Below, in pieces: positions 43,095 through 50,771 of a stretch of DNA of 64,000 nt. Position numbers and translations under genes: made by a program. The DNA is from an uncultured Clostridia bacterium (GTDB lineage: Bacteria; Bacillota; Clostridia; HGM11514): assembly GCA_934464705.1 (NCBI GenBank), contig CAKSKB010000019.1:4360-68359 (forward strand), written 5' to 3'. The notes under the pieces are model-generated. The model saw only the letters and a program-made list of their open reading frames with translations. It was not told where the DNA came from and ran no database searches. Position 1 is the stretch's first letter. Each line of letters starts with the position of its first letter.

Positions 43095-44108
43095 ATGAAC
43101 GACAGAGTTTTTATCAAAGGATTTGACAATGAATTAAAGTGCAGAGACTATCAGTTTGAAGTTGGAAAAGAGTATAAAATCGATTTGCCCGAAGGGTATG
43201 TGCTTACAAAAGATGATTTGTGTACTGACAAGGTTTTTCATTTTTGTGACAGCTTACAAAAAGTCCATCAATTTTACAATTGCGGAAATGAAAATAACCG
43301 TTACTGCATCATTGAGGTGTTGGGGCAGTTTTGCGAATGCGGCGATAAATGCGGTAGTAATCACATTAAAATCGTCAGTGAAATTGTAGGGGATGAATTA
43401 AAAATAGCTAAAGGATTAACCCGTGGCAATTCGGGGATTTTCAACAGCGGCGACCGTAACAGCGGCAGCTTCAACAGCGGCGACCGTAACAGCGGCAACC
43501 ACAACAGCGGCGACCGTAACAGCGGCAGCTTCAACAGTGGCGACTACAACAGCGGCAGCTTCAACAGCGGCAGCTGTAACAGCGGCGACCGTAACAGCGG
43601 CAACCACAACAGCGGCGACCGTAACAGCGGCAGCTTCAACAGTGGCGACTACAACAGCGGCAGCTTCAACAGCGGCGACCGTAACAGCGGCGACCGTAAC
43701 AGCGGCAGCTTCAACAGCGGCGACCGTAACAGCGGCAACCACAACAGCGGCTTGTTTAATAAAACAAACAACTCTAACGGCATTTTCTGCAATAAAGAAC
43801 CTAAAATTTGCATATTTAATATTCCGACCGATTGGACACTGTCAGAATTTCGTAAGTCAAAATATTACAGGGCAATTAAATCAAGCGATTTTTCGTTGAC
43901 AGAGTGGGTTTCAGCCCCCGATTATACTCAGCAGAAAGCTGGTCCCGACGGCAAATTGAAAACCAATGCATATGAGGAAGCTTGCCGCAAATGGTGGAAC
44001 GGCTTAACAGAAGAAAATAAGGCAATTATAAAGGATATTCCGAATTTTAATGTCGATGTGTTCTGTGACATCACAGGAATTGATAAAAGCGGATTTGCTG
44101 AAAGCTGA
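43095..44108 (+). CDS. DUF7666 protein with 22 NSGxx pentapeptide repeats
   Basis: This 337-residue protein has an N-terminal DUF7666-like domain (VFIKGFDNELKCRDYQFEVG ... IKIVSEIVGDELKIAKG), then 22 uninterrupted pentapeptides of the form NSGDR/NSGSF/NSGNH/NSGDY (residues 112-221), and a C-terminal domain with DWTLSEFRKSKYYRAIKS and CRKWWNGLTEENK. The repeats predict a right-handed beta-helix rod about 22 coils/4 faces long. The C-terminal part is conserved among phage proteins of this type. Function unknown; a DNA-mimic role, as for some pentapeptide proteins, is only a possibility. The repeat is Asp/Arg-balanced. Confidence 0.75.
   Translation: MNDRVFIKGFDNELKCRDYQFEVGKEYKIDLPEGYVLTKDDLCTDKVFHFCDSLQKVHQFYNCGNENNRYCIIEVLGQFCECGDKCGSNHIKIVSEIVGDELKIAKGLTRGNSGIFNSGDRNSGSFNSGDRNSGNHNSGDRNSGSFNSGDYNSGSFNSGSCNSGDRNSGNHNSGDRNSGSFNSGDYNSGSFNSGDRNSGDRNSGSFNSGDRNSGNHNSGLFNKTNNSNGIFCNKEPKICIFNIPTDWTLSEFRKSKYYRAIKSSDFSLTEWVSAPDYTQQKAGPDGKLKTNAYEEACRKWWNGLTEENKAIIKDIPNFNVDVFCDITGIDKSGFAES
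43428..43757 (+). repeat. 22 tandem 15-bp repeats
   Basis: In-frame copies of AACAGCGGCGACCGT and variants, with no interruption, encode the NSGxx pentapeptides. The GC-rich array contrasts with its AT-rich surroundings and is prone to expansion and contraction. Confidence 0.9.
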
Positions 44109-44180
44109 ATTGGAAAATTTAATGATTGATTTTTATTCGAATTGCGGTGCAAAAATGGATAAAGAATAGGGGGATAAAGG

Positions 44181-44429
44181 ATGACCGGCGCAGAATATCT
44201 TGAAAAGTGTCAGATTGTATCGGAAGTGAGGAAAGACATGTTCAAAATGCCGATGTCTGACTTAATATCCGACAGTTGTATTTTTGAAATCGACAAAATC
44301 GAATATTATCCCGTTGGATACACAACAACCTATAAAGAGGGTAAACCGAAATACACCGCAATTTTGCGTGAAAAGAATACACATCACGAACGATACATAA
44401 GTTTAGAAAAAATCTGTAAGCAATTTTGA
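44181..44429 (+). CDS. Small phage protein
   Basis: This is an 82-residue protein with mixed alpha/beta prediction (EYLEKCQIVSEVRKDMF; FEIDKIEYYPVGYTT; REKNTHHERYISLEKICK). AGGGGGATAAAGG precedes ATG. No family recognised. Confidence 0.55.
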   Translation: MTGAEYLEKCQIVSEVRKDMFKMPMSDLISDSCIFEIDKIEYYPVGYTTTYKEGKPKYTAILREKNTHHERYISLEKICKQF

Positions 44430-44445
44430 GAAAGCGGGGCTGAAA

Positions 44446-44835
44446 ATGTACGAAACACTTAAATCTAAAAACATTTATATCGAATGCCCGATATGCACGA
44501 AAGTCTTTCAGGTGAGCAGAAACAGAATAAAATACTGTTCTCCCGAGTGCCGAGCGGAAGCGTCAAGGCGAAACAGCCGTAAAAAACAACAGGAATATCG
44601 CAAAAGCCTTCCAAGAGCAAAGGCAATATGCCAATGGTGCGGACACGCCTTCAACAAAATAGCGAGTGCCCAAAGATACTGCGAAGCTTGTCATGAATTA
44701 AGAATGAATGGCGGTATTGCTAAGCCTAAAAAGCCAAAGCACTTAACCATTGATGAAATCATTGCCAAAATGAACCGTGAAGGTTATCGGAGTACATACG
44801 GGAAATACATAGCGGAAGGGCGGGACAAGTTGTGA
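44446..44835 (+). CDS. Phage protein with two zinc fingers
   Basis: This 129-residue protein has two zinc-binding pairs: ECPICTKVFQVSRNRIKYCS and AICQWCGHAFNKIASAQRYC, followed by a basic helix (IDEIIAKMNREGYRSTYGKY). Zinc-finger proteins of this kind sit just before the late regulator in many Firmicutes phages and probably bind nucleic acid. The late-regulator start overlaps its stop (GTGA). Confidence 0.7.
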   Translation: MYETLKSKNIYIECPICTKVFQVSRNRIKYCSPECRAEASRRNSRKKQQEYRKSLPRAKAICQWCGHAFNKIASAQRYCEACHELRMNGGIAKPKKPKHLTIDEIIAKMNREGYRSTYGKYIAEGRDKL

Positions 44836-45239
44836 CAGTTAAAGAATACTTCCAAAAAGGCAGAAAACTGAATTTTGAGATTAAAGAGCTTATTCTTGCT
44901 AAAAACAACGCCTTTGATATGGCATGCAGTGCAACGACAGCGCCGAGCGGCGAGAGAGTTCAGACAAGCACCAAAAATAGTTCGGAGCTTAAATTCATAA
45001 ACTATTCACAGTATGTCGAAACAATCGAAAAAAGGGTAATGGAATTATGCGAATATCGCTTGAATATGCTTCGGCTTATCTCAAAGCTTGATAATGTTTT
45101 GCACCGCACTTTACTTATTGACCGATACATTAATTGCCTTTCATGGGAAGAAATTGCTTTAAGATTCGAAATGACAGCAAGGCATATGCGAAGACTCCAC
45201 GGTAAAGCGCTTATTGCAGCGGAGAAAGAATATAAATAA
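44832..45239 (+). CDS. DUF1492/ArpU-like late transcription regulator
   Basis: This 135-residue protein combines an N-terminal helical part with a sigma-70 region 4-like helix-turn-helix at the C terminus (RTLLIDRYINCLSWEEIALR, RHMRRLHGKALI). The segment ACSATTAPSGERVQTS is typical of DUF1492 proteins. Proteins of the ArpU/RinA/DUF1492 type sit just before the terminase and activate the late operon. The late promoter with a repeated AATGTCC box lies 12 bp after its stop codon. GTG start overlaps the previous stop. Confidence 0.85.
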   Translation: MTVKEYFQKGRKLNFEIKELILAKNNAFDMACSATTAPSGERVQTSTKNSSELKFINYSQYVETIEKRVMELCEYRLNMLRLISKLDNVLHRTLLIDRYINCLSWEEIALRFEMTARHMRRLHGKALIAAEKEYK

Positions 45240-45250
45240 AATATTTTCAA

Positions 45251-45287
45251 AATGTCCTTGAATGTCCCTTTTAATCTATGTTATAAT
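45251..45287 (+). promoter_or_regulatory. Late promoter with tandem activator-like boxes
   Basis: AATGTCC is repeated at 45251-45257 and 45261-45267, 10 bp apart (one helical turn). The second copy overlaps a weak -35, TTGAAT (45258-45263); TATAAT (45282-45287) follows after 18 bp. This fits activator-dependent transcription of the late genes. Confidence 0.6.
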
Positions 45288-45307
45288 ATATAATAGCAAA
45301 TAGCATA

Positions 45308-45340
45308 AAGCACCCGGGATAAATATCTTCGGGTGTTTTT
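45308..45340 (+). terminator. Terminator just downstream of the late promoter
   Basis: CACCCG (45311-45316) pairs with CGGGTG (45330-45335), extended by AAG/TTT pairs and an inner GATA/TATC helix, followed by five Ts. Transcripts from the -10 at 45282-45287 would stop after about 45 nt unless terminated read-through is favoured. Confidence 0.75.
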
Positions 45341-45434
45341 GATTGCTCATTTTTATTTCTCCTTTTTCTGTGCCGGACTGAGTTGGATAATGGCCGGCGG
45401 TTGGGTGGCGGTGAGTTTTTTTAACAAGGGGGTG

Positions 45435-45812
45435 GTGACGATTTCAAAAGGCAAATACAGTGAATGGCTTTCTGATGACAGATTAATATTGCTTGGCGGA
45501 TGGGCAAGGGACGGACTGTCCGATGAGCAGATAGCCCATAACATTGGAATAAGCAGAACTACATTATATGACTGGAAAAACAAATTTGAGGACATTGCGG
45601 ACGCCTTAAAAAAGAACAAGGAGATTGCCGATTACGAAATTGAAAACGCCTTATTTGAAAAGGCAAAGCACGGTGATGTTGCTGCTATGATTTTTTGGCT
45701 CAAAAACAGAAAACCCACAAAGTGGAAAGATAAGCCGATTGCGGATAACGAAGAAGTTATCAAAAAGCTTGATGAAATTATAGGTGGTATAGATGATATC
45801 GCTGACGGATAA
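45435..45812 (+). CDS. terS: Terminase small subunit
   Basis: From GTG 45435 about 125 residues: GKYSEWLSDDRLILLGGWAR, a helix-turn-helix (LSDEQIAHNIGISRTTLYDW) and a C-terminal region with FEKAKHGDVAAMIFWLKNRKP. It recognises the packaging site and delivers DNA to the large subunit. The start is uncertain: AAGGGGGTGG at 45426-45435 is the best ribosome-binding site, so ATT 45441 or a nearby GTG may be used. Its 3' end overlaps terL by 20 bp. Confidence 0.85.
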   Translation: MTISKGKYSEWLSDDRLILLGGWARDGLSDEQIAHNIGISRTTLYDWKNKFEDIADALKKNKEIADYEIENALFEKAKHGDVAAMIFWLKNRKPTKWKDKPIADNEEVIKKLDEIIGGIDDIADG

Positions 45813-47016
45813 ACAAAAAGAGTTCTGGCGGTGTGCAAATTCGCGCTGGAACATAAAATGCGGCGCTACCCGTTCGGGTAAAACTTTTTTGGATTATTAT
45901 TTGATTCCGAAAAGGATAAGGGCGGTGCATGGTAAAGACGGGCAGAATATAATTTTAGGTAACACAAAAGCTACAATTCAGCGAAATATTATCGAACCTC
46001 TTCAAAACATTTGGGGTAATGAGCTGGTTTCGGACATTCGTTCCGACAACACAGCTTTTTTATTTGGCGAAAAGGTTCACTGCTTAGGTGCGGACAAGGT
46101 TAATCAGGTTAATCGTCTTAGAGGTTCAAGCATTAAATACTGTTACGGTGATGAGGTTGTAACATGGCACGAAGATGTTTTTCAAATGTTAAAATCAAGA
46201 CTTGATAAACCATATTCCAAATTTGACGGCACTTGCAATCCTGACGCTCCGAACCATTGGTTCAAAATGTTTATGGACAAATCCGATGTAGATATATTTA
46301 AGCAAAGTTACACGCTTTACGATAATTCGTTTTTGGCACCGGAAGTTGTTTCGGCGCTTGAAAACGAATACCGTGGCACAGTTTACTTTGACCGAAACAT
46401 TCTCGGGAAATGGGTTCGTGCGGAAGGTATTGTTTTTGTCGATTTTGCGAATAATCCCGATAAATATATCATACCGCACAGTAGCCTTCCGGATTCGTTT
46501 CAATGGGTTAAGATGGGTTACGATTTGGGCGGAAACAAATCTGCTTACGGTCTTTGCGCTGCGGCGCAAGGTTTTGACGGCGTTATTTACATTTTGCGTG
46601 CCGTTAAAATTCAGGCGGCAGACATCAAACTTGAAGATGTTGCGGAGAATGCCATTAATTTTATAAACGGTGTCGAAAAGGATTTTAATGTTCAAATTCA
46701 AAAATGCTTTGTTGATGATTCATACTACACAACGATAAACACTCTGAACGATTGGCGGTATATTTTTGATAATGCGGCGGCGATTAAAAATTCTATGCCG
46801 CTTGCTGACAGACCTTTACAGCTTTCAAGGCTTATGAATCTTGAAAAGTTCTATTTAGTGAACAACGAATGTAATCCGCTTATCGATGAGCTTCAGAACG
46901 CTGTATTCGATGACAAGGCTGAAAAGGCAATAATTTTAGATGATGGGTCAATGCAAATAGATACAATGGACGCTATGTGGTACGCTCTGGCGGATGACTG
47001 GCTTTATTTATTATAG
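45793..47016 (+). CDS. terL: Terminase large subunit (PBSX type)
   Basis: This 407-residue packaging motor protein has Walker A in GATRSGKTFLDYYLIP, a Walker B-like KYCYGDEVV, TCNPDAPNHWF, and the RNase H-fold nuclease start MGYDLGGNKSAYGL with later acidic residues (FVDDSYY). The family uses a headful or cos-type mechanism; PBSX-type enzymes favour headful packaging, not decidable here. Confidence 0.93.
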   Translation: MISLTDKQKEFWRCANSRWNIKCGATRSGKTFLDYYLIPKRIRAVHGKDGQNIILGNTKATIQRNIIEPLQNIWGNELVSDIRSDNTAFLFGEKVHCLGADKVNQVNRLRGSSIKYCYGDEVVTWHEDVFQMLKSRLDKPYSKFDGTCNPDAPNHWFKMFMDKSDVDIFKQSYTLYDNSFLAPEVVSALENEYRGTVYFDRNILGKWVRAEGIVFVDFANNPDKYIIPHSSLPDSFQWVKMGYDLGGNKSAYGLCAAAQGFDGVIYILRAVKIQAADIKLEDVAENAINFINGVEKDFNVQIQKCFVDDSYYTTINTLNDWRYIFDNAAAIKNSMPLADRPLQLSRLMNLEKFYLVNNECNPLIDELQNAVFDDKAEKAIILDDGSMQIDTMDAMWYALADDWLYLL

Positions 47017-47027
47017 TGAGGTGTTCT

Positions 47028-48395
47028 ATGTTAAATTCTATAAAAAGCTTCTGGCGGAGCTTACTTCTTAAGCTTGATAATAAAATTAATCAGTGGCTTA
47101 ATTCAGAAGCTCCGGGTGACAAAGAACTCGGCGCAGATGATTTCACAGTTATAAACTTCTTTTTGATGATTCTGAAAAAAGTTTTGAATCGTGTATTTAT
47201 ACAGTGTGAATTTGAAGTTGTTTCGGACAGTGCGCTTTGTGACAGTTTGAAAGAGCTTTGCGGCGACCTCAAAAAGAACTGTTATAAAATCGGAGCGTAT
47301 ATGCTCGGAGGTTCCGATACGGAGCAGAAAATATCTGAATGCTGGGTTGTTCCTTATTTTACTCTTTCGGGCGGCGAAAAAAAACTTTTTCACAGTTATG
47401 TTGACGGCAGCAGAATTAAGATTACCGAAACGAACGGTAACAGAATTTCTGATTGCTATATTATTCTCGATGCGGTTCGTAAAAAAAATAAAGCTTATTT
47501 CCTTTGTCGCCGGCATACTCTTGACAACAGCGGCACGCTGACAATAAGCTATTTTATTGCCGATGAGAATGCCAATGAGTGTAATCCCGGTATTGGGGAT
47601 TGGGACAGCATTACACAAACGGAAACTGTATTCGAGGGTGCCAATCACATAGGGCTCGGACGGTACAAATCGCCGGTACTTACTTTCGGAAACACAACAT
47701 ACGGAAAACCTCTTAACAACGGGTGCAGTGTTGTTGAGCGTGAAATTGAAGAATGTTTGAACCAGATACGGGCTGAATTTAAGTTTTCGGGGAAAAGGTT
47801 GTTTGCTGATGCCTCAATTGTCAAAACGGACAAAAACGGAAAGAAGTACATAAACAAAATCGATGAGTTTGTTTTTCCAATACAGATGAAAGCCGGCGCA
47901 AGCGGAAATATGATTGAGGAATTTAACCCCGAAATCAGAGAAAGCCCATTTTACATGCGCCTTACAAAACTTTTAGAGAAATATCAGAGTTTAATGGGTG
48001 TTAATGAACTCATAACGCACGAAAAGAGCGGGAACAGCGCAACAGCAACAGAAATAAAGTTTTTAAACCTGGACAACATTGCACTGGAAGACAGCATAAG
48101 GCAAGCGATAAGAGCCGGAAACATTGACACTCTGAAAGCTGACGGAATGTATCTCGGTATTCGCGAAGATTTATGGACCTATGACGAAACATGGACAGAT
48201 ATTTACGAGGACGAGCAGCAAAGAACGGATAATTTGCTTAAATTCTATAATGCCGGTGCTGCCGAACAGGAAGATTTGATTGAATATTACTTTCCGACAC
48301 TCTCAGATGACGAGGTTAAAGCAAAAACGGAAAGAATTAATGCCGCCAAGGCTGCCGATATTAACGGAAGCATTGAAAACATGCTGAATTTATAG
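47028..48395 (+). CDS. Portal protein (SPP1 Gp6-like)
   Basis: This 455-residue protein forms the DNA-entry vertex. SPP1-type features include the helical stem region and the C-terminal GVNELITHEKSGNSATATEI and DNIALEDSIRQAIRAGNID segments. ATG 47028 follows GTGAGGTG; the GTG at 47016 lies inside the site. It lies directly between terL and the minor capsid gene, as expected. Confidence 0.85.
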   Translation: MLNSIKSFWRSLLLKLDNKINQWLNSEAPGDKELGADDFTVINFFLMILKKVLNRVFIQCEFEVVSDSALCDSLKELCGDLKKNCYKIGAYMLGGSDTEQKISECWVVPYFTLSGGEKKLFHSYVDGSRIKITETNGNRISDCYIILDAVRKKNKAYFLCRRHTLDNSGTLTISYFIADENANECNPGIGDWDSITQTETVFEGANHIGLGRYKSPVLTFGNTTYGKPLNNGCSVVEREIEECLNQIRAEFKFSGKRLFADASIVKTDKNGKKYINKIDEFVFPIQMKAGASGNMIEEFNPEIRESPFYMRLTKLLEKYQSLMGVNELITHEKSGNSATATEIKFLNLDNIALEDSIRQAIRAGNIDTLKADGMYLGIREDLWTYDETWTDIYEDEQQRTDNLLKFYNAGAAEQEDLIEYYFPTLSDDEVKAKTERINAAKAADINGSIENMLNL

Positions 48396-48405
48396 GTGAT
48401 TTAAT

Positions 48406-50013
48406 ATGCCGTATGATGAAACATTGCTTGATGAATATGCCGATGTGATTTTTCAGCGGCTTGAGGATTTTAACGATTACACGCTTGAAGTTATAGGACG
48501 GCACATAAAGGAAATCGGGAGCCTGTCAGCTTACGATCAGCAAGCATTGAAAAATATGGCTGATATATCCGGTGATATGAAAAAGATAACCGAAAAACTT
48601 GCGGAAATCACCAAAATGAATATTGAGGATATTGAAAAAATATACACTCAGGTTATTTCGGACGGACTTAAAACTTACAAGCCGCTTTATGATTTTAAGG
48701 GTATGAAAATTATTCCTTTTCAAAATAATGAAGTTGCAAAAAGAATCGTTCGGCAGTTTGCTATGATTACAGATGGCGAAATGGTTAATCTTACACGCAC
48801 AAAGGCACTCGGATTTGACAGGCTCGGTGTTATAGGCGGGAAAGTCGGAGTTGTGGGAAGCTATAGTCTTTCGGAAGGTTTGGAAAGGGTGTTGGGCGAA
48901 GCTGTAACGGCGGTTTCGGCAGGAACAACGGATTTTAATGCCGCTATGAGAAAAACCATCGGAGAAATAGGCGGAAGCGGTGTCAAGGTGGTTTACGGAA
49001 GCGGTATTAACCGTTCGGTTTCGGCTGCGGTTCGGCAAAATGTACTTTGGGGTGTTAAAAAATCAATTGATTTATACGATGACGAACTTTCAAAGGAACT
49101 TGATTTCGACGGTTTTGAAGTGGATGCGCACCCGGGGTGCAGACCTTCTCACGAATTTATGCAGGGGCAAATGTATGCAGTCGGTAAGGGGAAAACGGTC
49201 AACGGCAAGTATTACCCGAGCGGTGATGAAGCATTAAAAGCGCTCACGGATTATGGTTGTTTACATTACAAGACAGGAGTTCTGCTCGGTATTTCACCTT
49301 CGAGGTATACAAAAGAGGAATTAAAGAAAATCCGTGATGAAACAAAAGAAATAATTGAGTTTGACGGAAAAAAGCATACGCTTTATGAATGGAAACAGGT
49401 TCAAAGGAGAATGGAACGCCAAACGCGAAACGAAATGAGCGTTTCTAAGCTCTACAAAGCTTCGGGGGACAACATTGCCGCCAAACAGCACAAAGAACGG
49501 GCAATGGCATATCTTAATAAATATGACGGACTTGTGAAGGGCGTTCCGGGTCTTGAAGACAGACGGGACAGAATGAGAGTTTTTGAAGGCTCCATAAGTT
49601 CGCACAAAGGAAAAACCATTGATAAAATTACTTCTGATTTTGCTGCTAAAAAGTTGACAAATGGCGGCAAAGGTGGTATAATAAAAAATGAAAATATAAT
49701 TATTCCCCGAAGCGTTGGTGCTTCGGGTCGAAATTACCCTGTAAAATTACCTGATGGCAATCATACAAAGTTGGTAGAGGGTACAGAGATTTCAAAAGTT
49801 AAAGTGATTATGGGATATGGGACTGACATCCCGTTGCGCGATAGATTTTATTTAGAGCGTGATTATGGTACTGCGGCCGAAAAATGGCAGAAAGTCCGCG
49901 GTGAAGGAATTATTGTGGAAAATGGGCAAAAGAAAAAAGTTGAATTACATTGGTATGAAGCGGACGGATATAGAGAGTGCATGAAAGTAAAGGAGTATCT
50001 TGATGAAGGTTAA
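48406..50013 (+). CDS. Phage minor capsid protein with toxin-like C-terminal extension
   Basis: Residues about 1-330 of 535 match phage minor capsid protein 2/head-morphogenesis proteins (LDEYADVIFQRLEDFNDY, VDAHPGCRPSHEFMQGQMYA, ALTDYGCLHYKTGVLLG). After a charged helical linker the last 120 residues form a separate domain: IIPRSVGASGRNYPVKLPDG, then FYLERDYGTAAEKWQK and VELHWYEADGYRECMKVKEY. That domain type also ends other secreted or capsid proteins, resembling polymorphic-toxin C termini; I cannot assign it to a named enzyme. Two small genes follow immediately. Confidence 0.75.
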   Translation: MPYDETLLDEYADVIFQRLEDFNDYTLEVIGRHIKEIGSLSAYDQQALKNMADISGDMKKITEKLAEITKMNIEDIEKIYTQVISDGLKTYKPLYDFKGMKIIPFQNNEVAKRIVRQFAMITDGEMVNLTRTKALGFDRLGVIGGKVGVVGSYSLSEGLERVLGEAVTAVSAGTTDFNAAMRKTIGEIGGSGVKVVYGSGINRSVSAAVRQNVLWGVKKSIDLYDDELSKELDFDGFEVDAHPGCRPSHEFMQGQMYAVGKGKTVNGKYYPSGDEALKALTDYGCLHYKTGVLLGISPSRYTKEELKKIRDETKEIIEFDGKKHTLYEWKQVQRRMERQTRNEMSVSKLYKASGDNIAAKQHKERAMAYLNKYDGLVKGVPGLEDRRDRMRVFEGSISSHKGKTIDKITSDFAAKKLTNGGKGGIIKNENIIIPRSVGASGRNYPVKLPDGNHTKLVEGTEISKVKVIMGYGTDIPLRDRFYLERDYGTAAEKWQKVRGEGIIVENGQKKKVELHWYEADGYRECMKVKEYLDEG

Positions 50014-50167
50014 ATATATTGGAAAAATCAGTAGTCCGTTAGAACTTATAAACGGTAAAATTTATGAGTGCTTGGGACAAGAGTATAGTCGTTATCGCAT
50101 TATTGATGAAACCGGCGAGGATTACTTGTATCCTGTTGATGAGTTTGAAGTGATTGAAGAGGAATGA
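50003..50167 (+). CDS. Small SH3-like protein, possible immunity partner
   Basis: 54 residues, predicted beta-rich: KYIGKISSPLELINGKIYEC, YRIIDETGEDYLYPVDEFEV. It overlaps the end of the minor capsid gene by 11 bp with AAGGAG inside that gene, so it is translationally coupled. Small proteins of this type follow toxin-like genes in Firmicutes, suggesting immunity or regulation of the extension. Inference only. Confidence 0.6.
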   Translation: MKVKYIGKISSPLELINGKIYECLGQEYSRYRIIDETGEDYLYPVDEFEVIEEE

Positions 50168-50170
50168 TTG

Positions 50171-50410
50171 ATGAACATCTTGACATTGAAATTTTTCGAT
50201 GATGATACAATTGTTTATGAATATCAGCCGGAAGGCAAAGGAAAAAAAGGTATAATATCCTATGATAAAAAAAGCGGTAGTTTTAAGATTGAAAAAGCTG
50301 CCGAGGAAGACAGCAAGTCTGATTATTATGCTAAAATGGCGCAGTCAAAAATTGCAAATATAGTTGATAAGAAAAACCTTCCCATGGAATGCGTTCAAGC
50401 GTGGTATTGA
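50171..50410 (+). CDS. Small acidic protein of unknown function
   Basis: 79 residues: an N-terminal beta part (LTLKFFDDDTIVYEYQPEG) and a C-terminal helix. GAGGAATGATTG precedes ATG 50171, 3 bp after the previous stop. It shares the operon position with the preceding SH3-like gene and is a second candidate partner of the capsid protein extension. Confidence 0.55.
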   Translation: MNILTLKFFDDDTIVYEYQPEGKGKKGIISYDKKSGSFKIEKAAEEDSKSDYYAKMAQSKIANIVDKKNLPMECVQAWY

Positions 50411-50484
50411 AATATAGGTGATCAACGAAGTATCTTGGTATCTTGGTGCCGAATTTCAAATATTCAAACAATAATTTAATAACT

Positions 50485-50622
50485 CAGTTGTGGTATTCGA
50501 GGTGGAGGAGTTCGTACAATCCACACGCCGATGGTACCGACAAGGGGTAACCCTGAGAGACGCAGGAGAAGTGTACGCCTGCCGAATATCCACAGCTGTA
50601 AGGGACTTGCTTCGGCAGGTCC
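50485..50622 (+). ncRNA. Candidate structured RNA with kissing loops
   Basis: CAGTTGTGG-TATTCG (50485-50499) pairs with CGAATA-T-CCACAGCTG (50583-50598) to close a domain with three inner hairpins: GTGGA/TCCAC (50502-50524), a GTAA-tetraloop stem AGGG/CCCT (50543-50554) and GCAGG/CCTGC (50562-50582). Loop 1 contains CGTACA (50513-50518) and loop 3 TGTACG (50572-50577), perfectly complementary. A UUCG-capped stem (50603-50622) follows. The 361-bp gap 50411-50771 contains no gene. Whether it acts in cis or trans is unknown. Confidence 0.6.
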
Positions 50623-50640
50623 TTTGTTATTTATTTTAAT
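50603..50640 (+). terminator. UUCG-capped hairpin with T-rich tail
   Basis: GGACTTGC (50603-50610), TTCG, GCAGGTCC (50615-50622), then TTTGTTATTTATTTT. It could end transcripts of the structured RNA. Confidence 0.55.
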
Positions 50641-50646
50641 AAATCA

Positions 50647-50678
50647 AGCATTTACATTAATTTGTAAGTGCTTTTTTT
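50647..50678 (+). terminator. Second hairpin with T run ahead of the scaffold gene
   Basis: AGCATTTACA (50647-50656) pairs with TGTAAGTGCT (50663-50672), one G-U pair, followed by seven Ts. Two terminators in a row suggest that scaffold and capsid genes need read-through or a separate promoter. Confidence 0.7.
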
Positions 50679-50771
50679 ATACAAAAAATCGCCGGTTGAT
50701 TAGGCGTAAAACAGTCGGGGCGTGCAGATGCAACCTGCGTAATAAAGCGTAGCCAAGCGAAAGGATATGTT

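Noticed and set aside
43428..43757. Possible CRISPR array
   Set aside because: The repeats are contiguous 15-mers with no spacers and are in frame with a protein gene.
43423..43899. Long Ala/Thr- and Ala/Val-rich ORFs on both strands over the repeat array
   Set aside because: They are other-frame readings of the 15-bp GC-rich repeat; the NSGxx frame has flanking conserved domains and a good start.
44080..44169. 29-codon frame ending NCGAKMDKE, like the tail of a zinc-ribbon protein
   Set aside because: No ribosome-binding site, overlaps the pentapeptide gene, and too short; probably a remnant.
50531..50752. 73-codon frame through the structured RNA gap
   Set aside because: Starts inside the RNA stem region without a ribosome-binding site and spans two terminator hairpins; composition is basic and unlike phage proteins.
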